A stretch of 27,879 nt of DNA from a virus: positions 1-27,879 of IMG/VR virus record IMGVR_UViG_3300025879_000081, one strand, 5' to 3'. The position numbers and the translations under genes were made by a program. The notes under the pieces were generated by a model that was given only the letters and a program-made list of their open reading frames with translations, ran no database searches and was not told where the DNA came from. Shown here piece by piece: positions 14,450 to 25,500 of the stretch. Position 1 is the first letter of the stretch. Every line of letters begins with the position of its first letter.

Positions 14450-17400
14450 TTATAAACCTCTGTCTGAGTATATTATCCCTGTAGTTGGTAAAGGGGTTAT
14501 GTCACTTCTGTTGGTGAACCCAGTTGCTTGTGATGATCTAAAGGCGCTGTTTATTAATTTTTTTATAACAACATTGTTTGCATTTGGTTTCCTTGCGATA
14601 GGTTGTCTAACCCCTTTAAATGTTGTGACCATACTATTCGGAGTTATTTTATGACTCACATTTGTTATCCAGTAAGTACCGTAAAATAAAGGTACGTTCC
14701 TTAAATAGAAATATGATAAAGGTTGTATGGTCGCATTACCTAAACTAGTTACGGTACACGAATACGACCTACTCTCCATCGCACTAAATAACTTACCTGA
14801 AGAAAGTACAACACCAGACGATTTATCTGATAAAGATACTGTTGTTTTGATACTTTCTTCAGTATTCACAAATTCGTCTGTTGATATCTGTATATTTTTA
14901 AACATGTTTTGGTTTTGATTAGCGAAATCAACAATAAAAGATGTTATGTTTGAGTTACTTATGTCTGATGGTACATCTTCATTTAATAACCTACCGTTAC
15001 CATCTACGTCCAATTGACTAGGGTCTATATCTAAACAAAATGTGTTACTAGGGTCGAAAGTTTGTTTCATACCTTTCTTTTTCTGACCTTTTCTTGATAT
15101 CTCTGAGGTTAATGAACCTAGTTGAAATACGAATGATGGATTTGAGTCCCACATTTCTAAGTCCCTAAATACCCCAAACATGTCGTGAGCTAAATCATAA
15201 GGTGATTCATCATTTTTATTTGTTCCGTTAAGGTTTATATATGATGTTAACGGTAGTAATAAAAATTCGTGTTCTGAGGCTAGCATAGATAAAACGCTCC
15301 ACATGGATTTGTCTGTAGATTTTTTTACATCCATGCTTGAGTTAATGTTTGTACCTAGTATCGCTGATAAGCCACTTATATCCACTAGAACTTTGGAACC
15401 ATAATCATTATTCCCTCTATCTAGAACACTAGTATAATCAAATAAATCCTTTAGGCGTTTAGTCTTTATGTCTCTATCTTCATCGTATTTACCAAAAGAA
15501 TCTTCATCACAAAAATCACTTGATTGTACATTGAAGTTGTAGAATAGTGGTTGGTTTAATATTTCGTTAACATCTATATTAGCTAACTCAGCGCTTCCAT
15601 TTTTTATTAGGTTAGTGTTCTTTAAGTCTATGTTTTTAAAAGATACGTTTTTATCGTATAGGGTTTTTATTCGATAGTATGTACCAGCCTTTACATCTTC
15701 GTCCCCAGATTTAAAATCACTATAAGTGTTTTCCCCTGAATCCACAAATTGGTCTATTTTAGTTAACGTATCATGTAAATGACTCATCGATGAATCAAAT
15801 AACTTTATTGTATTATTTACTGTTTTTTCATTGAAGGTCTTAATCCATTCATCGAACTTATCACCCATATCTAAGTCGCTAACCGCGTTTATTAGGTAGC
15901 TCTTAGTCGATACGGTTTCGTAAACACCGTTTACTATCTCACCTAATACCAATCGATTATAATCATCATCAATGTCGGTATCTTGATCACCTTCGTTGCC
16001 TCTGAAACTGGCCATTAGTTTTTGTCTCACTTCTTTAAATTCGCGTAATAAAGAGTATACTCTTGTTACATTATATTCTGAAGTTGGTATGGTGTACCCT
16101 ATATAATCTCTTAAGTAGGATAATAGTAACTTTAAGTTACCTTCATTTAATTCTATGTTTAATAAAGTAAAGAAGTTTTTGGTTAACTGAGTTATAACGT
16201 TTTTGGTACCTAGTGAAGGGTTTATGAATTTACTATAATATAGATCAAGATAGACGTATTTATCTATCAAATTTTCTATAATTGAAGGATCTTGTGTATC
16301 TTGGTTGTATGGTTGTATATCTTGATCACCAAACAATATGGTTCTAAATAATAATTGGTCTCCAACCTCTTTTACGATACTGTTGTAACTCTTTTCTTCT
16401 GATGAGTAAGCTATTATCGGGTTAAATGCGAATGAATTTATTTTTATATGTGTTGGGTTACCTCTAGTGTTTTCAACATTTAAGGGACCCATTGTTGAAT
16501 AATTATTTACTGTTATTTTATCATTAAGAAACTCATCTATAACTACAGAAGCTTTGCTTTCTTGTGCAATTGTTAAACTTGTGTTTAGTAACCTGCTTAA
16601 CCCAGTTGTTGAAGCGAATTGTATGAAGTGACCCGTATAACCATATAATAGAGCCGATATTTCATTTTTTTCGTATGTTCTACCATGTAGTGTTAAAATA
16701 CTAGGTAGGTTTTCGTGACCTATAATACACAAATGTTTTAATAGCGATTTAAAATTAAAGCTATTAAATGTTTTGGTGAAGTATTCACTAGTGTTATTGC
16801 TACTAAATTGTTTATATAAAGTTCTAAAATCTTCTAATTTATCTATATCAAATATATCAATCATACTTTTAATAGATGACGTTTCGTAATACTCTGCTTT
16901 GTCACTAAAGTTAATCAGAGGATTAGTACCCTTATCCCAATTATATTCTCTCCATACAAATTTAAATGTTTTTGGTATGTACAAACCTTTCCCTTTGGGG
17001 AAATTCTTAAAGGTTAAATCATTCCCTAGGTCGTTATAAAACCCGTTTTCAGTAAATCTATTCTTGAACTCATCTCCGTATATATCTATATCGTACAAGT
17101 AGTTAGTCGTTTCAATTGTGTCTGCTAGGGTTATGTAAGAACCACCCCCATTAATTTCATTACTCTTTATTAAGTATTTGATATGTGACGGTGTTAATCT
17201 ACCTGTATGTGTAGGTTGGTCAAACCATAATAACCTACTGCTATTCAGTATTAGAGTTCTATTATCGAACTTAAGTCTATGTATTGCGTCTGGGTCTGTC
17301 GTGTTAGCTACAATATGTACATCATCGTATCTATCTAAATAATTTATCTTTTTGACAGTAGTAGGGTTACTGAAAGGTGTTTTTGGTTCGTAATATACTG

Positions 17401-19390
17401 GATCGTAAGGATTTAGATCTACTAAGAATGCTTTGTCGTTCGCGTTGATGTTAGCTGGGATAGTTCTTTTTTTCGTGAACTTATTAATAGTTTCGCTAGG
17501 TATTCTAGGTCTATTTATTTCTGTATCTATGTTTTCGTATCTTTGGTAAAACTCCCTTGTGTTACCATACAATAACATATCATTTAATATAGTAGGTTCG
17601 TATTCAATGAAGTTCGAGTCCTCGTAATTTAACCCTTTAATGTAGGTAGACAAACTTTTATCATTATCACTTATAATCGTACTTACAACATTTGTCTTTT
17701 TATATTCGTAATCATCTTTAGTGGTACTATCATTTAACTTTGTTTCTGTACCACTTGCCGTAAATAAATTATTAACTTCTAACCCACCTCCAGCTCCAGG
17801 GTATAAAACGAACACACCTTTGTCATCAACCTTACTTAACTTTCTTGATTTTAATGTGTTACTCTCCGTGTTCCACATATCGGTTAGGAATGTGGTTACT
17901 ATTCTACTTATATCAGTATAATCACCAGATAAACCTATTATCTGTTTTTGTAAAGACAAACCTAAGTTGTTTATACTAGGTGTTTCTGTTGAGATCCCTA
18001 TAAAAGAACTTTCGTCAACCAAATACTTTGATAGTATCCTATATTCTTTGTTTGGTCTATTAAAACCTTCGCTTGGCTCTGGTCCGTCTGGGGGATAAAT
18101 AGAGTATAGTAATAAGGCAACGAAATCTGGTAAATCGTAACTCTCTTCGGTGTTTATAGCTGTCTCCTTAGCGTTCAGGTTATTTACTTCGCATAAAATT
18201 TTTAATAGGTCGTAAACTTCTGTCTGAGATGTTTTACCACTTAGGTAATTCACTTTTATTTTAGATAATATTAAGAAGAATTCTATTTTCTTCGTACTTT
18301 CTTTATCGGTAAATAAAAAATCATCGTCTAATTTTATTGAGCTGGTTAGATTACCAAACGACTCACTTAAATTAGATAAGTCGAAGTTAAAGTTAGGTGC
18401 GTGGCTAACATATGATGTCATGAAATTAACGTTTTGATCGTTATATGTTTTCATGGTTTTTAGTCTACCATTATAGTTACCTATTATATGGTAGGGTATA
18501 TTATCGGTATTAGGGTTGTTACTTTCTATCGACTCTTTGGGACTCCCATCTAAACCCTCGTCAAATAGAATGTATGACATTGTATTTAGGTAGTTATTAA
18601 GGACTCCGTAACCAGATACTGGTATATGTGAGGATATGTTATTACTAACACTATCCATCCTTGATGAATCGTAATTGTAGAACTCACTTCTATGATTTTT
18701 TGGTTTATTGGTTGTTTGATACCTATCAGGACCATTAACCATCTTATCTTCTATAGATTTGGGTGTTAATGGTCTTATGAATGGTATAGTTGAAGCAGAT
18801 AACCCTAGATCGTTGTAAGCGTAAGAACCGTAATGTCTTAATGACACATCGTCATTGTCTAGTATGTCAGAACCGTTAATACCAGTTAACCCATTTATTG
18901 TTTTAAAATTTATTGGTTGGTCAGGCTCTTTATAATAATAAGAATCGTACAGGGCACCTATTTTTAATACCATACTTATGGGTAGTTCGACAAGACCTTG
19001 TGTTGTCTTGAATAAATTAATTAGATCGTTAATAACTCCATAGTTTATTGAGTTTGGGTTAGATCTAGTGTGTAGTGATTGTATTAATATTTGAGCACTT
19101 TTTTCAAAAGACCCAGTCTTGTATTCATTCACTAAGTTTTGAGTGAATGTTGCGTGATTTACCGTAGGGTTATTTATACGCCGATATAGTAGATATAGTG
19201 GGGTGGCACCAGGATGTACACCGTTTATTAGAAGGGATTCGTCTTTGAAGGCCTGTGCGTAATCAGTAAAGGTTTTAAGTAATTTACCGCTTTGGGCTTC
19301 TGTGTAACTAAGATCCATTAAATCACTAATATTATCGTGATTTAAATTTAAATATCTGTCAGCTAAATATGTCTCTAAAATACTACTCAT
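14450..19390 (-). CDS. Very large baseplate protein with hub-like C-terminus
   Basis: The product is 1646 residues. Most of it is not recognised; it is rich in Asn, Ser, Asp and Tyr, as usual for phage baseplate proteins. The C-terminal part, about 1540-1596, has the pattern YSCTVTSLGNATIQPLSYFY, NVPLFYGTYWITNVSHKI and VTTFKGVRQP. This resembles the closing barrel of baseplate hub proteins (gpD/gp27-like), where a protein-protein barrel ends with a Gly-x-Tyr-x-Ile-x-x-Val-x-His motif. Just before it lie stretches rich in Asp and Ser. The start codon overlaps the stop of the 951-aa gene by one base (TAATG), so translation is coupled, and the hydrolase starts 11 bases downstream. The neighbours support a hub or hub-associated role. 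It is unusually long for a hub protein (T4 gp27 is 391 aa). Confidence 0.75.
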   Translation of the reverse strand: MSSILETYLADRYLNLNHDNISDLMDLSYTEAQSGKLLKTFTDYAQAFKDESLLINGVHPGATPLYLLYRRINNPTVNHATFTQNLVNEYKTGSFEKSAQILIQSLHTRSNPNSINYGVINDLINLFKTTQGLVELPISMVLKIGALYDSYYYKEPDQPINFKTINGLTGINGSDILDNDDVSLRHYGSYAYNDLGLSASTIPFIRPLTPKSIEDKMVNGPDRYQTTNKPKNHRSEFYNYDSSRMDSVSNNISSHIPVSGYGVLNNYLNTMSYILFDEGLDGSPKESIESNNPNTDNIPYHIIGNYNGRLKTMKTYNDQNVNFMTSYVSHAPNFNFDLSNLSESFGNLTSSIKLDDDFLFTDKESTKKIEFFLILSKIKVNYLSGKTSQTEVYDLLKILCEVNNLNAKETAINTEESYDLPDFVALLLYSIYPPDGPEPSEGFNRPNKEYRILSKYLVDESSFIGISTETPSINNLGLSLQKQIIGLSGDYTDISRIVTTFLTDMWNTESNTLKSRKLSKVDDKGVFVLYPGAGGGLEVNNLFTASGTETKLNDSTTKDDYEYKKTNVVSTIISDNDKSLSTYIKGLNYEDSNFIEYEPTILNDMLLYGNTREFYQRYENIDTEINRPRIPSETINKFTKKRTIPANINANDKAFLVDLNPYDPVYYEPKTPFSNPTTVKKINYLDRYDDVHIVANTTDPDAIHRLKFDNRTLILNSSRLLWFDQPTHTGRLTPSHIKYLIKSNEINGGGSYITLADTIETTNYLYDIDIYGDEFKNRFTENGFYNDLGNDLTFKNFPKGKGLYIPKTFKFVWREYNWDKGTNPLINFSDKAEYYETSSIKSMIDIFDIDKLEDFRTLYKQFSSNNTSEYFTKTFNSFNFKSLLKHLCIIGHENLPSILTLHGRTYEKNEISALLYGYTGHFIQFASTTGLSRLLNTSLTIAQESKASVVIDEFLNDKITVNNYSTMGPLNVENTRGNPTHIKINSFAFNPIIAYSSEEKSYNSIVKEVGDQLLFRTILFGDQDIQPYNQDTQDPSIIENLIDKYVYLDLYYSKFINPSLGTKNVITQLTKNFFTLLNIELNEGNLKLLLSYLRDYIGYTIPTSEYNVTRVYSLLREFKEVRQKLMASFRGNEGDQDTDIDDDYNRLVLGEIVNGVYETVSTKSYLINAVSDLDMGDKFDEWIKTFNEKTVNNTIKLFDSSMSHLHDTLTKIDQFVDSGENTYSDFKSGDEDVKAGTYYRIKTLYDKNVSFKNIDLKNTNLIKNGSAELANIDVNEILNQPLFYNFNVQSSDFCDEDSFGKYDEDRDIKTKRLKDLFDYTSVLDRGNNDYGSKVLVDISGLSAILGTNINSSMDVKKSTDKSMWSVLSMLASEHEFLLLPLTSYINLNGTNKNDESPYDLAHDMFGVFRDLEMWDSNPSFVFQLGSLTSEISRKGQKKKGMKQTFDPSNTFCLDIDPSQLDVDGNGRLLNEDVPSDISNSNITSFIVDFANQNQNMFKNIQISTDEFVNTEESIKTTVSLSDKSSGVVLSSGKLFSAMESRSYSCTVTSLGNATIQPLSYFYLRNVPLFYGTYWITNVSHKITPNSMVTTFKGVRQPIARKPNANNVVIKKLINSAFRSSQATGFTNRSDITPLPTTGIIYSDRGL

Positions 19391-22245
19391 TATAAATTTA
19401 TTTTACTGTATCTAACCCCACTATTATTTTTTTTAGATTGGTCCAATCCTAACATGTTGTCTGTTTTTATTGATAACGCTAACGCATTTGAGTTTTTATC
19501 ATTAGAAGCAACTTTATTATTTATAGTATAATTTCCTGTAACCTCAAAAAACTTCGGATATTTTTTTGGTTGGTCTCTATAATAACCTAATGGTGTCACC
19601 TTGCTAACTGAGTTCTTTAATTTGTCGTTAAGTTTATTGAGTGAAACGGAGTAACCCTCGTACTCATCATGATAATCTAATCCTTTAAAAAATAAAGAGT
19701 TTATCCCAGATAAACCACTACTACTTTTTAAGTTTTTGTAATTAAGTGGTTCGTAATCGTATAACCTTTTAAATTCGTTTAAATTAACAGCCTCACCTAT
19801 TCTACCTTCTATCTTATTATATAGTGTTCTAATTTCTTCAGTATCGTAAGTTGTGTAAGGTTTTATGGATTCTTTAATAGCTTTTATGTGTTCGTTAGAT
19901 TGATTTATTATTCCGATGTAGTTATTGTTATTACCTCTTTTAGTCACACGGATTTTACAAAAATATTTATATCCTTCCTCACTATCTGCATCATTTATCG
20001 AATATATATCGTTAAGGTATTGTTCACGACTTTCTTTAGACGCGATAGCTACTCTCCTTTCTATAAGATCGTACTCGTGATCAACCATTATCTTACTTAT
20101 ACCATCTATATCAACATCACTAACATTTGTGTTTAGAAAACCTAGGTTTGAAAACATTGTTATCTTTTGGAACATCTCGTAATAGGATTCCGACCCTGTT
20201 TGTTTTATGTTATAGTAGTCTAGATTGTTTTCAACTAACAGTGTCGATAATAACCCGAATTTTCTATCAGACTCTACATTTGTGACTTTAGGTATACTAT
20301 CTTTATATTCGTAGCTATCTAAAGAATCGCTATCCATTCCTGATATCTCTTTTAATCTATCTAGTGCTCTGAATATTTCTTCTACGAATTGGACTTCGAA
20401 CCATTCCTTTGTGTCGGTATTACCAGGATACCTTTTTTGTATTAAGGTATCTTCTGTTTCGGTATTGTATTTTTTCTCGTAAAAATTTGGGAACGGATAA
20501 TACCCACCGTTTATAGTTTCACCAAATTTGTTTTGTAACTCTCTTCTGTAATAATCGTCTTCTAGTTGTTTGGCCGAGTTTAGACCAACCAAATTTAACA
20601 TAGATAAAAACGCTTGCATGTTGTTCATTAGTATTCTAATGACATTTGACATATTAGGTACATAACCTATCTTTTCTTTTAAATTAAGTGTGAAGTTATC
20701 GACCTTTGTTGTTTCTAATTTTTGGTAAAATTCATTTAGAGTCTTTGTTAGTAAATTATGTAGTTCTTTGAAGTGTTTAAATGTATAATATACTTTACGT
20801 AAAGATTCCTCTGTTTTTGTGGTTGTTAGGTTGTAACCAAATAACTCGTCATTAATTAACGTATAACCAAGTGAATCGGTACCATTTTTTCTTTGTGTTA
20901 CCTCGTTGATGTACTTTGATGGGAATATAGCATTTTCATTTTTTAACACTTTATCTAAAATAGATTCTTTAACCTCTTGATCTAAATCATTTTCTATACT
21001 ACTTATAGCTTGTATATAGTTATATATCTCAGAAAAAATACCGTTTAAATCATATATGGTGTGTAGTGTATCCCCCCCACCAATTATTTCGTTTATGAAG
21101 TCTAATCTTAAATAAAAAAGTGGTGATTCGTTGTCTTCTGTGTTTGGTTTTATGGTGTATTCTTCAGTATTACCACCATAATCCCCAGACTCTATATCTT
21201 TAATTCTTAGATAACTAAACTGTTCGCTTAAAGCTAAGGATAGAGATGTACTTTTAATTGAATTTTCTTTTATTACACTTAATTCGTTAGCTAAGCTTAA
21301 TGAATTATAATCTAAAGCATCTTTAGCTCTAGATAAATCCTGTATTGAAGGGTATTTAGTAAATTCGTATTTTTTATACTCAAGACTATCTTTACCATAC
21401 AGTTTTTCATAATTTTTGTTTTGTTTTTGATAAAGTCCTTTGAGTATCCTTTTACCCAGGTAATCGTTATTAGTCCCATTTTTAAGGTACATATATGGTG
21501 CTACCTGAGCATAAGCCATTAAGAAATTGTTATATACAGAAAAAGTTCTGGATAAGAATTCGGCTTTTATTACATAATTACCGCTGGTTGAGTCAAATGT
21601 TGTTGAAGTTTTTGTCATTGATAGAGGGTACTCTATCGCTTTACCGTAATACCCTTTAATAGTTAACGTAAAAATAGGGTACGGGAATCTGTAAAATATG
21701 TTATAAGGGTTAGTATCATCATCACCCCTTTCTAAAAGGGTACGACCTTGCACATCAATAAACTCGACTTTTATTATGGGTACTAAGCTAGCGTTGTGGG
21801 TTACATCTATGTTTGATATACCAAAAGTTTCTGGATCATAGAAACTATCTTTGTTTTCGTTTGAGGTGAAATACTCTGACCATCCAGTGGTAAATTTGTT
21901 TTTAAACCCATCAAAGTTAATATCTCCATTTGGACCTTTTTTGGAAGTTTGTAATGGGTTGAGGAAATTAACCCCTACCTTACCTATAGTTATCGTTTCT
22001 TGGTTTGCACCATCGTTATCTATTATCGAACTATCTGGGTTTAGTCTAGCTGTAATATTCGCATACATCACTAGGTCCTCTTGTTTTACATACCTAGGTT
22101 TAATAGCGTTTTCTGAATCTACTAACCTGTTAGGGTCTACAACAAATATACCGTTAACTTTTTCGTCAGGTTCACTTGGGTTTATAGACTTTTTATCCCT
22201 CTTACCGAAACTGGATAATATTTTTTCATCGTAATTACTCGCCAT
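19390..22245 (-). CDS. Large baseplate structural protein
   Basis: The product is 951 residues. A conserved-looking block at 155-210 (VPIIKVEFIDVQGRTLLERG; FPYPIFTLTIKGYYGK) with TFDSTSGNYVIKAEFLSRTF after it is of a type I associate with baseplate or tail proteins of T4-like phages; I cannot name an exact T4 equivalent. The middle is helical and charged. The C-terminus is polar (KNNSGVRYSKINL). There is no signal peptide, enzyme motif or membrane helix. The start overlaps the end of the LysM/gp53-like gene by 11 bases and its stop overlaps the next start, so it is firmly inside the baseplate operon. It is best read as a structural baseplate component working with the hub-like 1646-aa protein. 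Confidence 0.78.
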   Translation of the reverse strand: MASNYDEKILSSFGKRDKKSINPSEPDEKVNGIFVVDPNRLVDSENAIKPRYVKQEDLVMYANITARLNPDSSIIDNDGANQETITIGKVGVNFLNPLQTSKKGPNGDINFDGFKNKFTTGWSEYFTSNENKDSFYDPETFGISNIDVTHNASLVPIIKVEFIDVQGRTLLERGDDDTNPYNIFYRFPYPIFTLTIKGYYGKAIEYPLSMTKTSTTFDSTSGNYVIKAEFLSRTFSVYNNFLMAYAQVAPYMYLKNGTNNDYLGKRILKGLYQKQNKNYEKLYGKDSLEYKKYEFTKYPSIQDLSRAKDALDYNSLSLANELSVIKENSIKSTSLSLALSEQFSYLRIKDIESGDYGGNTEEYTIKPNTEDNESPLFYLRLDFINEIIGGGDTLHTIYDLNGIFSEIYNYIQAISSIENDLDQEVKESILDKVLKNENAIFPSKYINEVTQRKNGTDSLGYTLINDELFGYNLTTTKTEESLRKVYYTFKHFKELHNLLTKTLNEFYQKLETTKVDNFTLNLKEKIGYVPNMSNVIRILMNNMQAFLSMLNLVGLNSAKQLEDDYYRRELQNKFGETINGGYYPFPNFYEKKYNTETEDTLIQKRYPGNTDTKEWFEVQFVEEIFRALDRLKEISGMDSDSLDSYEYKDSIPKVTNVESDRKFGLLSTLLVENNLDYYNIKQTGSESYYEMFQKITMFSNLGFLNTNVSDVDIDGISKIMVDHEYDLIERRVAIASKESREQYLNDIYSINDADSEEGYKYFCKIRVTKRGNNNNYIGIINQSNEHIKAIKESIKPYTTYDTEEIRTLYNKIEGRIGEAVNLNEFKRLYDYEPLNYKNLKSSSGLSGINSLFFKGLDYHDEYEGYSVSLNKLNDKLKNSVSKVTPLGYYRDQPKKYPKFFEVTGNYTINNKVASNDKNSNALALSIKTDNMLGLDQSKKNNSGVRYSKINL

Positions 22246-22558
22246 AATAATCTATCCTATTTTGTAGCTTGGTCTCGTACTCGTTTAGTGTTTGAGATAA
22301 AGGGTAAGGTATTCTTATTGTTGTGTTATTAGGTATCTCCCATTCTGATGATGCCACGTCTGTGTTGGCCATTAATATTAACCAACCATAATATGGTGCT
22401 GAGTAATATTCTTGACTTAGTTTATCTAGACGTGATTTACCACTTTCATATACCGTAAAAAGATCCGTAGATTTTTCAGTTAATTTTATGAACGGTGTTG
22501 ACACCCTTTTCTCGTCTGAGATTAGCGTCTTGTATCTATTGAAATAATTTAATGCCAT
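22235..22558 (-). CDS. LysM-like baseplate wedge protein, gp53-like
   Basis: The product is 107 residues. It begins MALNYFNRYKTLISDEKRVS and contains the LysM-like pattern VYESGKSRLDKLSQEYYSAP, then YYGWLILMANTD and a proline strand ending IRIPYPL. The Y-x(n)-L-x-x-L-x-x-x-Y-Y-x-x-P-Y-Y-x-W-L-I-L-x-A-N pattern is typical of T4 gp53 and related LysM tail proteins, though T4 gp53 is longer (196 aa). In T4, gp53 bridges adjacent wedges to close the baseplate around the hub. It follows the giant baseplate gene by 20 bases and overlaps the next gene by 11. A TATATA box lies 6 bases before its ATG. Confidence 0.83.
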   Translation of the reverse strand: MALNYFNRYKTLISDEKRVSTPFIKLTEKSTDLFTVYESGKSRLDKLSQEYYSAPYYGWLILMANTDVASSEWEIPNNTTIRIPYPLSQTLNEYETKLQNRIDYYGE

Positions 22559-22578
22559 GAGTACTATATATTAATTTA

Positions 22579-25500
22579 TTACCCCTCTGATTCATCTTCC
22601 TCAGGTTTTTTATACACTTCGGGGTATTTCTCTACCAACTGATTTAATTTCGTTGTCTTTTCTTTTATTTCTTCCTTAGGTTCTAAAGTAGAAGTTGAGT
22701 TAATAATAAGCTTTTCTTTGTGATTTGTAAAGATATCTAAGTTTTTAACTATGGTCGGATCTAGTTTACTAGTTTCTCTCATTAGAAGTGTATAGTCTTC
22801 GGTACCACCTTTAGTTAGTTTATTATTAATCTCACCTGCCGTAATTAGTGTTGTTGAAGTATTTTCGAATAGGTTTTCATTTATGTTTTTACATGTTTTT
22901 TCTATTGACTCATTGTTGTAGTTAAATAAGTTTGTCATATCTTCTTTACTAGCATCTATGAATTTACCGAATAGGTTAAACGTATCGTCCAATGTCTTTC
23001 TAATCCTCTTCTTTTTTCGTTCTATATAAGTTCTGCTTTTCTTAACATTACTTTTTATGTTCGTTGGTACTGATGGGTCGCTAAATATGGCGTCTAACGC
23101 TTCTGTGTGTCTAGCTTTGTTTTTAAATAGCTCGTGTATGAATTCTAAGAATACAGTTTCTAGCATTGCAGACATTTTAATTGTGTTACCTGACCCTATT
23201 TCACCAACGATATTTAAGTATATTTCTTTTTTATTGGCTTCTGGTAATGCGGATACGAAGGCATCGTTTACAACAAATTCATAAACTATCTTTTTATTTA
23301 AAGAATCTAATGTATCCCCTAATTCTGAACTAACATCGTTAAACATATAATAATTTAAATCCGTTAATCTTTCACTAGGTTTTTTGTTATCACCGTAATA
23401 GAATAGTAGTTTACTCATTTCTGTTGTACCAGATGTTGTACCAGATGTTGTACCAGATGTTGCACCAGATGTTGCACCAGTAATAGTAAAATCATTTAAT
23501 TGTTCGTTAAATTCGTATTCTGGTGTATATGTTAAATCTAGGTCTTTAAGTCTGGATTCTAACTCGTCAGACATCATTAAGTCTATCGTTTTATTACTGA
23601 AGTCAAATAATTCGTAATTTAGTTTCTCCCAAACGTATTTCATTTTATAGTCACCAGTTTTAAACGAATTATCACTAACGCTAATTACATCACCTTGTGG
23701 GTTTCTCATTACTAAGTCGTTAGCTGTAGTTTCTTTAGTTGTGCTAGTACCGTATTGACCAGGGTTAAAAGAAAATGGTGTGTCGAAAAAATAACTTTTA
23801 CCACTATTCTTTATATCAGTTCTGCTAGATAGTTCTATTGATTTAGGTAAGTAGTTCTCAAAATTGTATTGGTATGGTAAAGAAAATCTATCATCGTAAC
23901 CAAACTCTTTAGATATACGATCCATATTCCTTTCGTACTCGACTTCGGTCCACGTATAATCATCAAAGTAATCTGATGATGAGTAACTATTTACTTGTTG
24001 TTTAAAGAAGTATAGCCCGTTACCTAGTGATAAATAATCCTCTAATCTTAGTGTTGATCCGCTATTCCAATTTAGTTCAGCAGCTCTTTTGTATAGGTTA
24101 TCCACTTCGTAGAATTTAAGTTTTTCGGCACCAAAATAACCTAGCGTTTTGTATTCTGTGTAAGGGTCGTAACCAAATATTTCTTCTGACCCAGTGTTTA
24201 GTTCCTTTCCGTTTGGTATAACTTCATATAGCTGGTTTCTACCGTCTTTGGTTTTTCTTACATCATACCCGTATGTTGGTAGTGATAGACCAGCTATTAT
24301 TACCCCCATTTTAGCAACTTTATCCTTTACATACTTATTATTCTCTTCTATGTGTTTTGTTAACATAGAGTAGTAATTATTAAACTCATTATTCAAGTAA
24401 CTTCTAAACGCTATACGATGGCTATCATCTAGATCCGTATAGAAGTTATTAAAAGTATTTAATGATGGTTCCAAATTTTTGTCCCATATAGCTAAAGTAT
24501 TTAACGCTATTTTTGTCTTAAACTCTTTAGCGAAATTATCCATTATATCTTTATATATTTTATTGGATATCGTAGTTTCTTTAAAGTATATCCCTCCAGT
24601 TTCAGAATATGCATCTGACCTATTGTTTGTGTAACCATTAGTTAGGTTTCCTGGGTGGAATTTGGTGCTAGAACCGTTGTCACCTAATGCTTCAGAACTT
24701 TTTGCTGTAAAATTGTAAGGTAAACCTAAACCATCACCCACCTTAAACATGTATTCTTGTGGGTGTAAATGTAGTTTCAACGCCTCGAATTTATAGACGC
24801 CCTTAAAGTAATTATCTTTTTGTTTGTTGAATAGGTTACCTAATTCAATATACCTTTTGCTCTTCGCTATATTGTTAAATATTTCAGCATAAGTAACCCC
24901 GTCATTTAAAGTATCACCACTAACCCTATTAATTGAATCTGATGTACTATCTTCTTCTGAAGTACTTGAGCTATAAATAATAGAGTTAATTATATCCTCT
25001 TTATTTTCAGATATTTTTGATTGGTAATTTTTACCGTTTAACATATCTACTAATACTCTGTAAGGTTTACTTTCAGAGGAAATAGGTGATTCCTGTTTAA
25101 AATCAACTAAAGAGAAGCCATCTTCTTTTACGGTTAGTTCTGTCGCAGAGCCTAAAACTAGTGAATTAGTATATTCACCGAATGTTTGGTATAGCTCTGA
25201 GAATAGACCATCGTACTTTATCTCGTACCTTTGCATGTAGTTTCTACCGTACTCTTCTCTAAAAGAGAATTCACCGAAATTAGAGTGATCTATTTCAGTC
25301 CAATATTTAGTGTTTGTTGGGTCAGGATTACTTGGTTCGGTACTATCAACTATTTTTATGTTATTTCTAACGTAGTATTGACCTTGCCATATAACACAAG
25401 ACTCTTCGTTATAAGAAGTTACTGAAGGGTCATATGCTTGAGCCCTAATTAAATCATTATAATATGTACCACCAGCTAATTTAGGTAGTAATCTTTTACT

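Noticed and set aside
21851-22234. Open frame of 127 codons on the + strand opposite the 951-aa gene
   Set aside because: Entirely antisense to the N-terminal coding part of the baseplate gene, with no start context or domain to support it.
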